From: an uncultured Clostridia bacterium
GTDB taxonomy: Bacteria; Bacillota; Clostridia; Christensenellales; Borkfalkiaceae
Direction: 5' to 3'
NCBI GenBank assembly: GCA_944367565.1
Contig: CALVWR010000001.1
Location: 62,001-126,000 of the forward strand
DNA: 64,000 nt
Part shown: positions 9,535 to 18,086 of the stretch, one piece after another
Layout of the letters: every line of letters starts with the position of its first letter
How positions within the stretch are numbered: position 1 is the stretch's first letter
Translations under genes and position numbers: made by a program
The notes under the pieces: generated by a model
What the model was told of the DNA's origin: nothing
What the model saw: only the letters and a program-made list of their open reading frames with translations
The model's database searches: none

Positions 9535-10519
9535 ACTTTTTCTTCCTCCTTTCCTGGAATTTGGGATTATCTTCGTTCGGATCGTATTTTTCAAAAAGGT
9601 ATTTCAGCAAAAACACGATGGGCGCCGCGATCAGCGTAAGGATCAGACCGCTCGTCGCCGCAAACGGATAATTATCCGGCAGCGAGGTCGATCCGACAAC
9701 CTGCGTAAACAGGAAATACTGAATCGTCGTCATCTGCTCCGACGGCGGCTGCGAACCGAAAAACGCATAGATCGGCGGGCCGCCGGTAAAGATCGTGACC
9801 ACGCCGGTATAAAGGCCGATGGTGATGACCGGATACACTACCGGAAATACGATATGTATCAGTTCCTGCAAAAAATTCACCCCGTCCAGCCGGGAGGCTT
9901 CCAGAAGCTCTACGCTCGTTCTGCTCATTACGCCCGTCGTCATGATCAGCGATCCGCCGAGCGACGTCCAGAGACTGTAAAACACCAGTACGCCGTATGC
10001 CGTTTCTTTCATGTTGAACATGGAATCGTCAAACCCGAGAAGGGATGACAAGCCCACTTCCACGATATATTTATATCCGAGAACCGTCGCCATGCCGGAA
10101 ATGATGTTCGGCAGGTACAACACAATACGGAAATATCCCGCAAGCGGTAATTTCTTATAAATAAAAAAGGAGGTCAGAACCGAAAGCGGCGTGATGATCA
10201 CAAGTTGCAGAACGTAAAATACCAGCGAATTTCGCCAGCTGACGCCAAGCATCGGATCGTAAATGAATTTCGTGACCACGTTTTTTAAATTTTCGTAAAA
10301 ATACTGCCAGCCGAAGACATAGGTGGTGGTAGACTGATCGTATGATTGAAACGCAAACAGAACAGAACGTAAATTCACGCATACGTACATCAGTACGAAC
10401 TGCACCAACGGCAGAACGATGAGCGCCAGATAAAAATAAAATTCCCGTCTGCGCGCACTGTTATTGAAAATCGTTCTTCTCCGTAACGGTCTTCCTGACG
10501 GCGATAAAAGCTGTTTCAT
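9521..10519 (-). CDS. Carbohydrate ABC transporter permease, MalF/LplB type
   Basis: A 332-residue membrane permease, the first of the pair. It has a first membrane segment near residues 27-50 (FYFYLALIVLPLVQFVLMYV) and five more downstream. The EAA loop reads EASRLDGVNFLQELIHIVFP. It lies between the solute-binding lipoprotein gene, from which it is separated by a 90-bp gap with a strong hairpin, and the MalG-type permease that it overlaps. The likely role is import of an oligosaccharide released outside by the surface proteins of the same operon. The exact sugar cannot be read from the sequence. Confidence 0.9.
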   Translation of the reverse strand: MKQLLSPSGRPLRRRTIFNNSARRREFYFYLALIVLPLVQFVLMYVCVNLRSVLFAFQSYDQSTTTYVFGWQYFYENLKNVVTKFIYDPMLGVSWRNSLVFYVLQLVIITPLSVLTSFFIYKKLPLAGYFRIVLYLPNIISGMATVLGYKYIVEVGLSSLLGFDDSMFNMKETAYGVLVFYSLWTSLGGSLIMTTGVMSRTSVELLEASRLDGVNFLQELIHIVFPVVYPVITIGLYTGVVTIFTGGPPIYAFFGSQPPSEQMTTIQYFLFTQVVGSTSLPDNYPFAATSGLILTLIAAPIVFLLKYLFEKYDPNEDNPKFQERRKKKYGLA

Positions 10520-10546
10520 CTTATCTCCTTATCTTATAGCGGGCAG

Positions 10547-10584
10547 AGCCGCATCCGTCGCCGGAAAAGGCGAAGGATGCGGCT
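10547..10584 (-). other. Intercistronic hairpin between binding-protein and permease genes
   Basis: Arms AGCCGCATCC (10547-10556) and GGATGCGGCT (10575-10584) pair perfectly. An inner TCGCC/GGCGA stem extends the helix with one mismatch, and the loop is six bases. On the minus strand no run of T follows, so it is not a standard intrinsic terminator. A stable hairpin just after the binding-protein gene fits 3'-end protection, letting the binding protein be made in excess over the permeases; this is inferred from position. Confidence 0.6.
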
Positions 10585-10609
10585 TAACGCGCTGAATACT
10601 TTATTTTCC

Positions 10610-12250
10610 TCAGTTTTGCGGCATTGCGTTGACCTTTTCCAACCAGGTGCTTTCGGGAACCGCCATCCCTGCCAGCCACGAAGCCACCGTATGCGTCTTG
10701 TCGTTGAACGCTTTTGCGGGATCAACCGCCGTTCCGCTGGCAAACATCTTCATATATCCCATATATTCGACGCCCGTCGTCTTATAAAAATCATGCAGCG
10801 GAATTTCGTCGAACACGACGCGGGACGACGCGTAATATTCCTGAAGTTCTCTTCCGTAAGGCGTCATGGCGTCTTCGTCTTCTTCCGTCATTTCGTAGGT
10901 GTAAGGTCTGCTCACGTTGGTATTGCCCGTAGCGAACGACAGCATTTCATCGGTATGCAGGAACTGCAGGAACAGCAATGCGCCCTCTTTGACTCTCGAA
11001 TTGTTATTGAGGAAAATCATCGAGCGTCCCGAAACGCAAGCCACCGTCCGTTCGGTAAATGTCTGATCGTTCCCGATGGGCAACGGCATCACGCCGAATT
11101 CCCGCGTGCCGTACGCATATTTCGCGTCGTAACGCGACGCCATTTCGTCAAACGTGGATTTTCCTTCCCGTTCCCACCATGCGCCTTCCACGAGCATCGC
11201 GACCGGCGATCCTTTCTTATCCTCTCTGCTGTATAGGAATTCGTTCTGCGCGGCGCTGTTGCTCTGCACCGTTCCGAAAGTATTATCGGAAATATAGTCG
11301 CCGTTACGACCTTTGATCATGTCATAAGCGAATTGCAGGGCAAATCTTTTTCCCGACTGCCCGTCGCGAAGCTGATAAGCATTATTGAGATCGATCGGTC
11401 CTAAATCGGAATCCGTTCCCTGTAAGGTGTAATTCAGCACCGTGTCGTTATAGCCTTCGTAATTCGCAAACACGTTGAGCAGCATCGATACATAATAATA
11501 GCTCGCCGCGCCCGCCCATGTGATGGGGATAACGCCCACTTCGATCATCTGATCCATCATCGCAAAAAAGTCGTCCACCGTAACGGGCAGACCGTCGTCG
11601 TACGTTCCTTCCACGCCGTCCTGTCCCAAAGACTTCTTCAGATCCGGATTTTCGCCTTCGGTGATCCCCGTCGTCCACCAGAGATCTTCCACGCCTGCCT
11701 GTCCGTAATATTCGCTCATATACAGCGCTTTTTCTTCAAAAAGCTCTTTATCGTATATGATCTGATAGCTCGACTGATACCACGGCAGCGCATACATACT
11801 CGTTTCGTCCGCAGCCTTGTAATATTTCTTCAAAAACGGCGTGATCTTGTCGTATACGCTCTCCTCTTCACCGAATTCCGTAAGCGGCTGCGTCATCGCT
11901 TCGCCGATATCCGCGATCTTGCCGCTGTTGATGTACTGACGGTATAAGCTGTCGCTGACGTAATCCAGGAAAAACAGATCCTGACGGTAACTGTCGAAGT
12001 TATCGTAAATCATCTGTCCATCAAACTGCTGCTTGCTCACGTCCACGATCACCTGATACTGGGGATATTTGGCCTCGAACGCCGCGTCCGCCGCGTCCAT
12101 CCATTCCCTGCCTAAACCGCCGTTATATAACGCCACGTATATCTGTGTCCTGTTGGGGTCGACGTCCTCGCCTTCCTGTCCGCGGTTGCATCCGACAAAC
12201 GCCGTACAGGCAACGACCGCGGCAAGGATTGCACATAAGAATTTCTTCAT
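10610..12250 (-). CDS. Extracellular sugar-binding lipoprotein of ABC transporter
   Basis: A 546-residue family 1-like solute-binding protein, long for its class. The signal peptide ends in the lipobox A-F-V-G-C, so it is lipid-anchored outside the membrane. The mature start 'TQIYVALYNGGLGREWMDAA' and later 'KYPQYQVIVDVSKQQFDGQ' match the first lobe of carbohydrate-binding proteins. It should capture the oligosaccharide and deliver it to the two permeases downstream. The start has GAGGAGG seven bases upstream. It follows the DUF1861-type gene after an 88-bp gap and is followed by the hairpin at 10547-10584. Specificity is unknown. Confidence 0.87.
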   Translation of the reverse strand: MKKFLCAILAAVVACTAFVGCNRGQEGEDVDPNRTQIYVALYNGGLGREWMDAADAAFEAKYPQYQVIVDVSKQQFDGQMIYDNFDSYRQDLFFLDYVSDSLYRQYINSGKIADIGEAMTQPLTEFGEEESVYDKITPFLKKYYKAADETSMYALPWYQSSYQIIYDKELFEEKALYMSEYYGQAGVEDLWWTTGITEGENPDLKKSLGQDGVEGTYDDGLPVTVDDFFAMMDQMIEVGVIPITWAGAASYYYVSMLLNVFANYEGYNDTVLNYTLQGTDSDLGPIDLNNAYQLRDGQSGKRFALQFAYDMIKGRNGDYISDNTFGTVQSNSAAQNEFLYSREDKKGSPVAMLVEGAWWEREGKSTFDEMASRYDAKYAYGTREFGVMPLPIGNDQTFTERTVACVSGRSMIFLNNNSRVKEGALLFLQFLHTDEMLSFATGNTNVSRPYTYEMTEEDEDAMTPYGRELQEYYASSRVVFDEIPLHDFYKTTGVEYMGYMKMFASGTAVDPAKAFNDKTHTVASWLAGMAVPESTWLEKVNAMPQN

Positions 12251-12338
12251 ACTTCATCCTCCTCTGTTTCTTCCCGGTTACGCTTCTTTCCGAACCGTTC
12301 TTTTTTTACTTGCTTTAAGCGCCATGCTCCGCGCGATG

Positions 12339-13283
12339 TTATCTCGCTTCCCTGAAAGGGTCGTCGATGACGATGTACCCTTCCCCGCAATCGCGCAGCC
12401 CGCTGTAGAGTCTGACCTTTCCGCCGTTCATCGCCACCATGCCCGATGTAAAAGCGCAATCGCACAGCGTAGGCAGCTTGCTCGGCGTTTCCGGATAACA
12501 ACTCGTCGTTCCCACGACCTGCTTTTCCAGCACTTCGTGTTTCAGAAAATCCACGATGTACATCATATTGATGTATACGGGATATTCCACGTCGTTCCTG
12601 TAATCGTTATAACACTGATGTCCCAGCGCGCCTACAAGATTGTCTTTCAGGTAAAACGCCTGGTTCATCCCTCCCCATTCGTCCGTACCGAACATCCCGT
12701 GAATATACTCCGCGTTCTCGATCCGCTCAGGGGTCAGATCCTCGATCTTGTCGATCACCGTTACGCCCACGATCGATCCGCTTCCGTATTTCTTGCGTAT
12801 CTCTTCGTTTCTCGGACGGGAAAATACCCCGATCCGCCCGTCGGATATCTCGAAAAGACGGATATCTTTCATATCGCTCGGTCCCGTACTGAACAACCGC
12901 AGGGAAAACGGAGATTTTCCTTTATAAAAATACGTGGAATAATCCGAAATTTTCCCGCTGACGAAGATTACGTGCGTTCCGCCCACGATCAGTTCCCCGC
13001 CGATAAACGTGACAAACGGATCTTCGATGGGCAACGCGTCGAAATTCTCCACCCTCTTCCATTTCCGGTCATCCCGGTCAAAGCAAAACAGATAGGTGAC
13101 GGAATTCGCCCATTCCGCACGCTTTTCCACTCTGCCGAAAATATATCGTTGTCCTTCATAGTCAAAGGGTACGGAACAATTATATACATCCCTTCCGTTC
13201 ACGCCTTCAAATTCCAGGATCCCGCTCTCGTAAATCTTTTTTGTCGCTTCGAATCTTTCACGCCTTTTTTTGATTGGCTCCAT
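12339..13283 (-). CDS. DUF1861-like beta-propeller protein, possible glycoside phosphorylase relative
   Basis: A 314-residue soluble protein without signal peptide or membrane segment. Repeating 'V.DPFVTFIGGELIVGGTHV' and 'GRIGVFSRPRN' style strands look like a five-bladed propeller of the DUF1861 type, related in fold to GH130/GH43-type enzymes. I recognise the family only from pattern and cannot name a substrate. The ATG at 13283 is preceded by AGGAGG with a nine-base gap; the frame upstream to 13319 has no ribosome-binding site. It is the first gene of the minus-strand sugar operon, so it may act on the imported sugar in the cytoplasm. A -10-like TACTAT lies at 13308-13313. Confidence 0.55.
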   Translation of the reverse strand: MEPIKKRRERFEATKKIYESGILEFEGVNGRDVYNCSVPFDYEGQRYIFGRVEKRAEWANSVTYLFCFDRDDRKWKRVENFDALPIEDPFVTFIGGELIVGGTHVIFVSGKISDYSTYFYKGKSPFSLRLFSTGPSDMKDIRLFEISDGRIGVFSRPRNEEIRKKYGSGSIVGVTVIDKIEDLTPERIENAEYIHGMFGTDEWGGMNQAFYLKDNLVGALGHQCYNDYRNDVEYPVYINMMYIVDFLKHEVLEKQVVGTTSCYPETPSKLPTLCDCAFTSGMVAMNGGKVRLYSGLRDCGEGYIVIDDPFREAR

Positions 13284-13345
13284 CTTTTTATGCCTCCTGA
13301 TACACAAATAGTATCGCATAAAAAAAAGGCTTTTTCTTGTTTCCT

Positions 13346-13847
13346 TATAACATAAACTTGCACTTTTATAACATCAAAAATCACAATTTTCATGTTATAT
13401 TTCATGCTATATTTTTCGATCTTTTTCGTTTCAATTCTTATTTCATAAGCGTTTTATTGACGATATTTGCCCTCGGCTTTTCTTATGGCCGTTTGTTTTT
13501 TTTGAATATTCACGATCAGTATCCGCAAAAACGCAAAAATTTTTCGCATTTCGGAAAATTTTCCGTTCTAATACCGTGCGGGCTTCACTTTATCAAAAAA
13601 CGGCGTCGGGAAGTCGAAAAAGAACTTTCCGGCGCCGCGCGGAAAATGTTACAAATTTTTTTTTGTTGTTTTTATAACATCCGTTACGGCAATAAATGTT
13701 ATAAGAACGTAGCAACGTGTAAAAAAACAACAAGACAGCGCGTATTTTATGGAGTATACTGATATGGAAATCGGAACAGCGTTCCCGCGACGGCGTTAAA
13801 TACGCTTTTGTAACATTTAATTTACACCGTTATGATAAAAATAACAT
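13346..13847. repeat. Cluster of eight TAACAT/ATGTTA elements in divergent promoter region
   Basis: The 582-bp gap 13284-13865 between the two divergent operons contains TAACAT at 13348, 13369, 13675, 13811 and 13842 and its complement ATGTTA at 13392, 13646 and 13696. Five of these extend to TATAACAT/ATGTTATA (13346-13353, 13367-13374, 13392-13399, 13673-13680, 13696-13703). The first two are 21 bp apart, two helical turns. Two elements flank the beta-galactosidase promoter, one over its -35 and one at the expected transcription start. This looks like a multi-site operator for an unidentified regulator. The part 13412-13640 is AT-rich, and I see no gene or clear structure in it. Confidence 0.5.
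13808..13836 (+). promoter_or_regulatory. Promoter of the beta-galactosidase gene
   Basis: TTGTAA at 13808-13813 and TATGAT at 13831-13836 are separated by exactly 17 bp. The predicted start of transcription is near 13843, giving a leader of about 23 bases before the TTG start codon. Repeat elements TGTAACAT (13809-13816) and AATAACAT (13840-13847) overlap the -35 and the start region. Confidence 0.6.
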
Positions 13848-13865
13848 TGAATCAGGAGAAAAAAA

Positions 13866-16631
13866 TTGCTTAATTGTCATACTTTACTGACGCCACAGAT
13901 CAATGCCGAACCTTCCCGGGCGGATTTTCTTCCGCTCGGCGCGAAAACTCGCACGTTGAAAAACTGGGATTTTTCCTTCAAAGAAAATTTCGACGGCGTA
14001 TTTGCGCATACGTCCGCCGCAGTCCCGATCACCGTGCCGTCCTGCTGGCAAATGCTCGGATACGATAAGAACCGCTATATCAATTTCCGGTATCCGTTTC
14101 CCTTCGATCCTCCCTATATCCGCAAGAAGAATTCTTGCGGGATTTATACGTGCCGTCTCAATCTGACGCCCGATCCCGACAAAACGTATTATCTTCTTTT
14201 CGGCGGCGTAGACAGCTGTTTTTATCTCTTTGTCAACGATGCGTTCGTCGGATATTCTTCGGTCAGCCACAGTCCTTCGGAATTTGACGTCACGAAATTT
14301 CTGAAAGCGGAAAACGAAATTAAACTTGCCGTTTTCAAATATAATCCCGGCTCGTATCTGGAAGATCAGGACAAGCTGCGTATGAGCGGCGTCCTCAGGG
14401 AAATCACCCTGATCGAACGGCCGAAACGGCATTTGAAAGATTTCACGGTGCATACCGACGTGGAAAACGGAGAAGGGCTCGTCCGCTTTTTTGCCGACGA
14501 GGAATGCGAGTCGGAACTGACTTTCGGAGGCGAAACCGTCGCCCGCGCGAAAGGCAAAACGGCTTTGTTCCGCGTTAAGAATCCGATGCTCTGGTCGGCG
14601 GAAACGCCGCAGCTTTATACGCTGACGATCCGATGCTTCGGCGAAACGATCAAGGAAACCGTGGCAATTCGCCGCATCGAACAAAAAGACGGCGTGCTTC
14701 TCCTCAACGGAAAACCCATAAAAATCAAAGGGGTCAACCGTCACTCGGTGACGGTGAACGGCTATACGGAAACTTTGGACGATATCGTAAACGATCTGAA
14801 ACTGATGAAGGCGAACCATGTGAACGCCATCCGCACCAGTCACTATCCTCCGCATCCCGCCCTGCCGCGCCTTTGCGAACAGATGGGCATTTATCTTCTG
14901 GAAGAAGCGGACATCGAATGTCACGGAACGGTTATGGAAGACGGGCGGTTTAAGGACTCGAAACATAATGTCCTCGCGGAAGACGAAACGTTCGCCGACC
15001 TGTTTTTGCACCGTGTGATGCGGATGTACGAACGGGACAAAAACCGCGGATGCATCCTGATCTGGTCGCTCGCCAACGAATCGGGCTGGGGTGAAAATCT
15101 CGTGCGCTGCGCCGAATGGCTCCGCTCGAAGGACAAAACGCGTCTTTTGCATTACGAAGGCGCGTGGAATTATGAAAAACCGGTCTATCATAAAGAAAAC
15201 GTACTCGACGTTTACAGTCGGATGTACGCGCCCATCGACTGGATGAAATCTTTCGTGAAGAAAGCGGACCGTCCCCTGCTCTTATGCGAATATGCACATT
15301 CGATGGAAAATTCCGGCGGCGACACGAAGGATTATTGGGACGCTATCTATACGCATAAAAAGATGTGCGGCGGGTTCATCTGGGAATGGTGCAACCACAA
15401 TATCATAAAGGACGGCAAAGTCCTCTACGGCCCGGATTTCGACAAAGACTATCACGACGACGTTCTGTGCATGGACGGCATCGTCACGGTAGACCGCATT
15501 CCGAATCCGTCCTTTTACGAAATGTCCGCCGTTTATGCGCCTTTCCAAGTGGAACGCGACGGCGATGAATTTATCGTCTTTAACCGGTATGATTTTCTCG
15601 ATACGCTTACATCGGAAACGAAATGCACCCTTTTCGTGCGGAAGAACGGAAAACTCGTTTCGGAAACGGACTGCCCTCTCGGCAAGATCCTTCCGCATCG
15701 CAAAAAGCGTTTTCCCCTGCCCGCGCACGACGGCGACGGCTATACCGTGTGCGACTTTCTCTTTACCGAAAAAGGCGTTGTCGCGGCGAAAGCGCAGATT
15801 ATCCTTTCCGATCGTCTGCCCTGTCTTGCCGCCCCGTGCGGCAAGGGAACGTACGACGTGAACAACGACGGCTTACTCTCCTCTTTTGCCGCGGATCTCC
15901 CCCTCGTCGTCGCACCGATGAAAATTTCGGCAGGACGCGCGTTCGTCGACAACGACAAATATTCGCCCTTGCTGTTCGAATGGGAACTGATGGGTTGTTT
16001 TCTCGCCGAATTTTACCCGATTTCCGTGGAAAAGGAAGGCGATGTCTGCCGTACACACGCCGTATTTTCCAACGACGGACAGCGACCGATGGCACAACTC
16101 GATTTGCTCTTTGCGCCGGCGATGAACGGCGTCGAGGTCTCGATGCACGTCAAGATCGGACAGCACGTCACCCATCTGCCGCGCTTCGGCGTGAGCCTGC
16201 CCGTCAATCCGACATTCACAAAGGTCGAATACTTCGGACGCGGACCGGGAGAAGCGTATATCGACCGCCATGCCGCCTGTCCCGTCGGCTATTATGTAAG
16301 CGATGTAAAGGATTTCAATTTTTCCTATCCCCGCCCGCAGGAATGCGGCAGCCGGTGCAATTCGCGCTTTGTGGCATTGCACGACGGGAAAAAAGGTATT
16401 GCGGTGTTTTCCGAACACGATTTTTCCTTCCAGATCACGCCGTATGAACTCGCCGACTATAAGCCTCACGCCTATGAAATGGAGAATACCGGCAGACTTT
16501 TCCTGAATATAGATTATAAAATGGCGGGCATCGGATACAACTCTCTCGGCAAAAAGCAGCAGACCAAATATCTGCTTACCGAAAAGGATTTTACGCTGAA
16601 ATTTACAATTTTCCCTTATGAAAAACGCTGA
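13866..16631 (+). CDS. lacZ: Beta-galactosidase, glycoside hydrolase family 2
   Basis: A 921-residue cytoplasmic GH2 enzyme that hydrolyses beta-D-galactosides. It carries the signature KGVNRHSVTVNG, then SHYPPHPALPRLCEQMGIYLLEEADIECHG, here quoted as two linked motifs. The predicted acid/base is Glu405 (IWSLANESG) and the nucleophile Glu475 (LLCEYAHSM). Both are present, and the full beta-sandwich C-terminal domain follows. It starts at a TTG (13866) seven bases after AGGAG, in a leader with no nearer ATG. It has no signal peptide, so it acts on imported sugar. It is divergent from the sugar-ABC operon and shares its operator-rich promoter region. Confidence 0.93.
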   Translation: MLNCHTLLTPQINAEPSRADFLPLGAKTRTLKNWDFSFKENFDGVFAHTSAAVPITVPSCWQMLGYDKNRYINFRYPFPFDPPYIRKKNSCGIYTCRLNLTPDPDKTYYLLFGGVDSCFYLFVNDAFVGYSSVSHSPSEFDVTKFLKAENEIKLAVFKYNPGSYLEDQDKLRMSGVLREITLIERPKRHLKDFTVHTDVENGEGLVRFFADEECESELTFGGETVARAKGKTALFRVKNPMLWSAETPQLYTLTIRCFGETIKETVAIRRIEQKDGVLLLNGKPIKIKGVNRHSVTVNGYTETLDDIVNDLKLMKANHVNAIRTSHYPPHPALPRLCEQMGIYLLEEADIECHGTVMEDGRFKDSKHNVLAEDETFADLFLHRVMRMYERDKNRGCILIWSLANESGWGENLVRCAEWLRSKDKTRLLHYEGAWNYEKPVYHKENVLDVYSRMYAPIDWMKSFVKKADRPLLLCEYAHSMENSGGDTKDYWDAIYTHKKMCGGFIWEWCNHNIIKDGKVLYGPDFDKDYHDDVLCMDGIVTVDRIPNPSFYEMSAVYAPFQVERDGDEFIVFNRYDFLDTLTSETKCTLFVRKNGKLVSETDCPLGKILPHRKKRFPLPAHDGDGYTVCDFLFTEKGVVAAKAQIILSDRLPCLAAPCGKGTYDVNNDGLLSSFAADLPLVVAPMKISAGRAFVDNDKYSPLLFEWELMGCFLAEFYPISVEKEGDVCRTHAVFSNDGQRPMAQLDLLFAPAMNGVEVSMHVKIGQHVTHLPRFGVSLPVNPTFTKVEYFGRGPGEAYIDRHAACPVGYYVSDVKDFNFSYPRPQECGSRCNSRFVALHDGKKGIAVFSEHDFSFQITPYELADYKPHAYEMENTGRLFLNIDYKMAGIGYNSLGKKQQTKYLLTEKDFTLKFTIFPYEKR

Positions 16632-16639
16632 GCGCTAAC

Positions 16640-16693
16640 TTAGTATTTCCGCAAACGACAGAACTTTTCTGCGGTAAAATGATGATTTTTCAT
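16640..16693 (-). CDS. Possible 17-residue ORF, peptide or 5' gene remnant
   Basis: ATG at 16693 is preceded by AAAGGAG with a seven-base gap and reads MKNHHFTAEKFCRLRKY before a TAA at 16640-16642. The stop codon touches the left copy of the 10-bp direct repeat. A good ribosome-binding site on such a short frame suggests either a true small peptide or the first codons of a gene cut off when the segment was inserted or deleted. No homology was recognised. Confidence 0.25.
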   Translation of the reverse strand: MKNHHFTAEKFCRLRKY

Positions 16694-16807
16694 ATAAATC
16701 TCCTTTGGGAAAATTCCGGCTTTGCAACCCGATTTTACCTAAGATTTGTATGAACTTTTTTTCTTTCAATTGTTGCACCGAATCGTATAAATTTACTTTC
16801 ATATTCA

Positions 16808-16839
16808 ATGAGCGGCGGACAAATTTGTCCGCCGCTCAT
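16808..16839. terminator. 32-bp perfect palindrome, probable bidirectional terminator
   Basis: ATGAGCGGCGGACAAA is followed directly by its exact reverse complement. It lies between the converging ends of the beta-galactosidase gene (+) and the XRE remnant (-), where a shared terminator would be expected. No strong T run follows on either strand. It resembles the palindrome at 18151-18182 in length and in its CAAATTTG centre. Confidence 0.5.
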
Positions 16840-16874
16840 CTCGATACAATTTCTATATTCGATAAATGCTCCTT

Positions 16875-17147
16875 TTATTTCTCTGCCATTATATGCAACA
16901 ACTCAAACACGATCTGACGCTTTTCGGGCGGTACTTTTGAAAACAATTCTAATAAAACAGTCTGTTCCGAATCCAAATTCATTTCATCCACACCGCTGTA
17001 AAATTCTGCTTGCGATATTCCCAACGCAAGACAAATACTTTCTATAGAATTTCTATCCGGGGTGTAGTGCTTTTCATTGAACCAATCGTATACGGTTGTA
17101 GGGTAAAAGCCCGCTTCTTTCTTTCCTGAACAGCCATTTCCCTCTCC
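16875..17147 (-). pseudogene. 5'-truncated XRE-family HTH regulator remnant
   Basis: An open frame with no start codon encodes '...KKEAGFYPTTVYDWFNEKH' and then SIESICLALGISQAEFYSG, the second half of an XRE helix-turn-helix, followed by a regulatory tail ending PPEKRQIVFELLHIMAEK. The first helices of the domain are missing, and the frame is closed upstream by a TAG at 17148-17150. An ATG at 17136 is in a different frame and hits a stop. It lies directly after the intact XRE gene, so it is probably a decayed duplicate or an older regulator. Confidence 0.6.
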
Positions 17148-17165
17148 CTATTCTCAGATTTGCCT

Positions 17166-17399
17166 TCAATCTGTTACTTCATTGAAAATCGGATCGTCGA
17201 AAAAATCTTTTAAGGAAATTCCCAAGGTAGATGTAAACTGATACAAAAGATCTAACATGATCTTTTGCTGTTTTCCGTTAAAAACCTGAGAGATGGTAGA
17301 TTTTGCAATTCCGCCCTCTTTATGAAAATAATACGGAGTGATTTTTCTCTCCTCCATAATTTTACGCAATCTGATAACAACGGCATCGATCAACCGCAT
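17166..17399 (-). CDS. XRE-family transcriptional repressor
   Basis: A 77-residue protein that is essentially one helix-turn-helix domain of the XRE/Cro type, with recognition region 'GGIAKSTISQVFNGKQQK'. Such small proteins bind DNA as dimers. The start at 17399 has GGAGAG seven bases upstream. Divergently, 145 bp away, lies the DUF1273/SLOG gene. The space between holds a 20-bp palindrome and an extra half-site that overlap the likely promoters of both genes, so autoregulation and control of the SLOG gene are expected. The short C-terminal acidic tail (FFDDPIFNEVTD) has no recognised domain. Confidence 0.82.
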   Translation of the reverse strand: MRLIDAVVIRLRKIMEERKITPYYFHKEGGIAKSTISQVFNGKQQKIMLDLLYQFTSTLGISLKDFFDDPIFNEVTD

Positions 17400-17414
17400 T
17401 TTCTATCTCTCCAT

Positions 17415-17486
17415 AAGTTCTATGAGATGAACCACGCTCTTATTATATGGAATATTAAAAAAATCTAAGTTCTATGTATAGAACTT
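17415..17486. promoter_or_regulatory. Operator: palindrome AAGTTCTATGTATAGAACTT plus half-site
   Basis: The 20-bp element at 17467-17486 has nine-base inverted arms around GT. The same nine bases, AAGTTCTAT, recur at 17415-17423. The full site lies just upstream of the SLOG promoter (TATAAT at 17512-17517), and the half-site lies near the start of transcription of the XRE gene, whose -10 on the minus strand is TATAAT at about 17444-17449. It is very probably bound by the XRE protein encoded next to it. Confidence 0.6.
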
Positions 17487-17543
17487 GCTTTACTTTTTTT
17501 CTTCCGTTGGCTATAATGAAAATTATAAGGGAGTTGTCCAAAA

Positions 17544-18086
17544 ATGAAAACCTGCTGTCTTACGGGGCATCGTCCGAAGGGTTTCCCTTGGGATTATGCG
17601 GATAAAAAATGTATGGAACACAAAAGCTATCTTGCCTTGCTGCGAGAAAAAGTTGCCGAACTGGTTTCGGAGGGGTATACCCGCTTTATTTCGGGCGGCG
17701 CGTTAGGCGCGGATTCGGACTTTGCGGAAATTGTTATCGGCTTGCGGAAATCCGCTTACCCTGACATTACGCTTGAAATTGCCGTCCCCTGCCCCAATCA
17801 GGATTTAAAATGGCGCTCACAAGAAAAACGCCGATACAAGAAAATCTGTAAAGCGGCGGATTTTGTCAAGGTTATCAGCGAAAAGTATTTTGATTTTTGT
17901 ATGCAAAAACGAAACGAATATATGGTCGATCAATCCGATTTCGTTATCGTTGTCCGGAACGGCGAAAAACAAGGCGGGACGTATCAAACATTCCGATACG
18001 TACAAAGAAAGAAGAAGCCCTTTATCGTTATCAATCTGCAAGAGCTTGCGCAAGTCGCTGAAAGCAAAATAAAAAACCGTCAATAA
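17544..18086 (+). CDS. DUF1273/YpsA-type SLOG family protein
   Basis: A 180-residue cytoplasmic protein of the SLOG (Rossmann-like) superfamily. Diagnostic parts are the N-terminal LTGHRPKGFPW, the nucleotide-binding loop FISGGALGADSDFAE near residues 48-62, and DFVIVV followed by GGTYQT near the C-terminus. SLOG proteins bind nucleotides or nucleotide-derived ligands. YpsA-like members are common in Bacillota and on mobile elements, with no settled function. GGGAG lies ten bases before the ATG. It is divergent from the XRE repressor and probably controlled by it. Its AT-richer codon use suggests acquisition. Confidence 0.82.
   Translation: MKTCCLTGHRPKGFPWDYADKKCMEHKSYLALLREKVAELVSEGYTRFISGGALGADSDFAEIVIGLRKSAYPDITLEIAVPCPNQDLKWRSQEKRRYKKICKAADFVKVISEKYFDFCMQKRNEYMVDQSDFVIVVRNGEKQGGTYQTFRYVQRKKKPFIVINLQELAQVAESKIKNRQ

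Noticed and set aside
13866..16631. Frameshift or damage in the beta-galactosidase gene because no ATG is near the start
   Set aside because: A TTG with AGGAG at good spacing and full-length GH2 homology make the gene intact.
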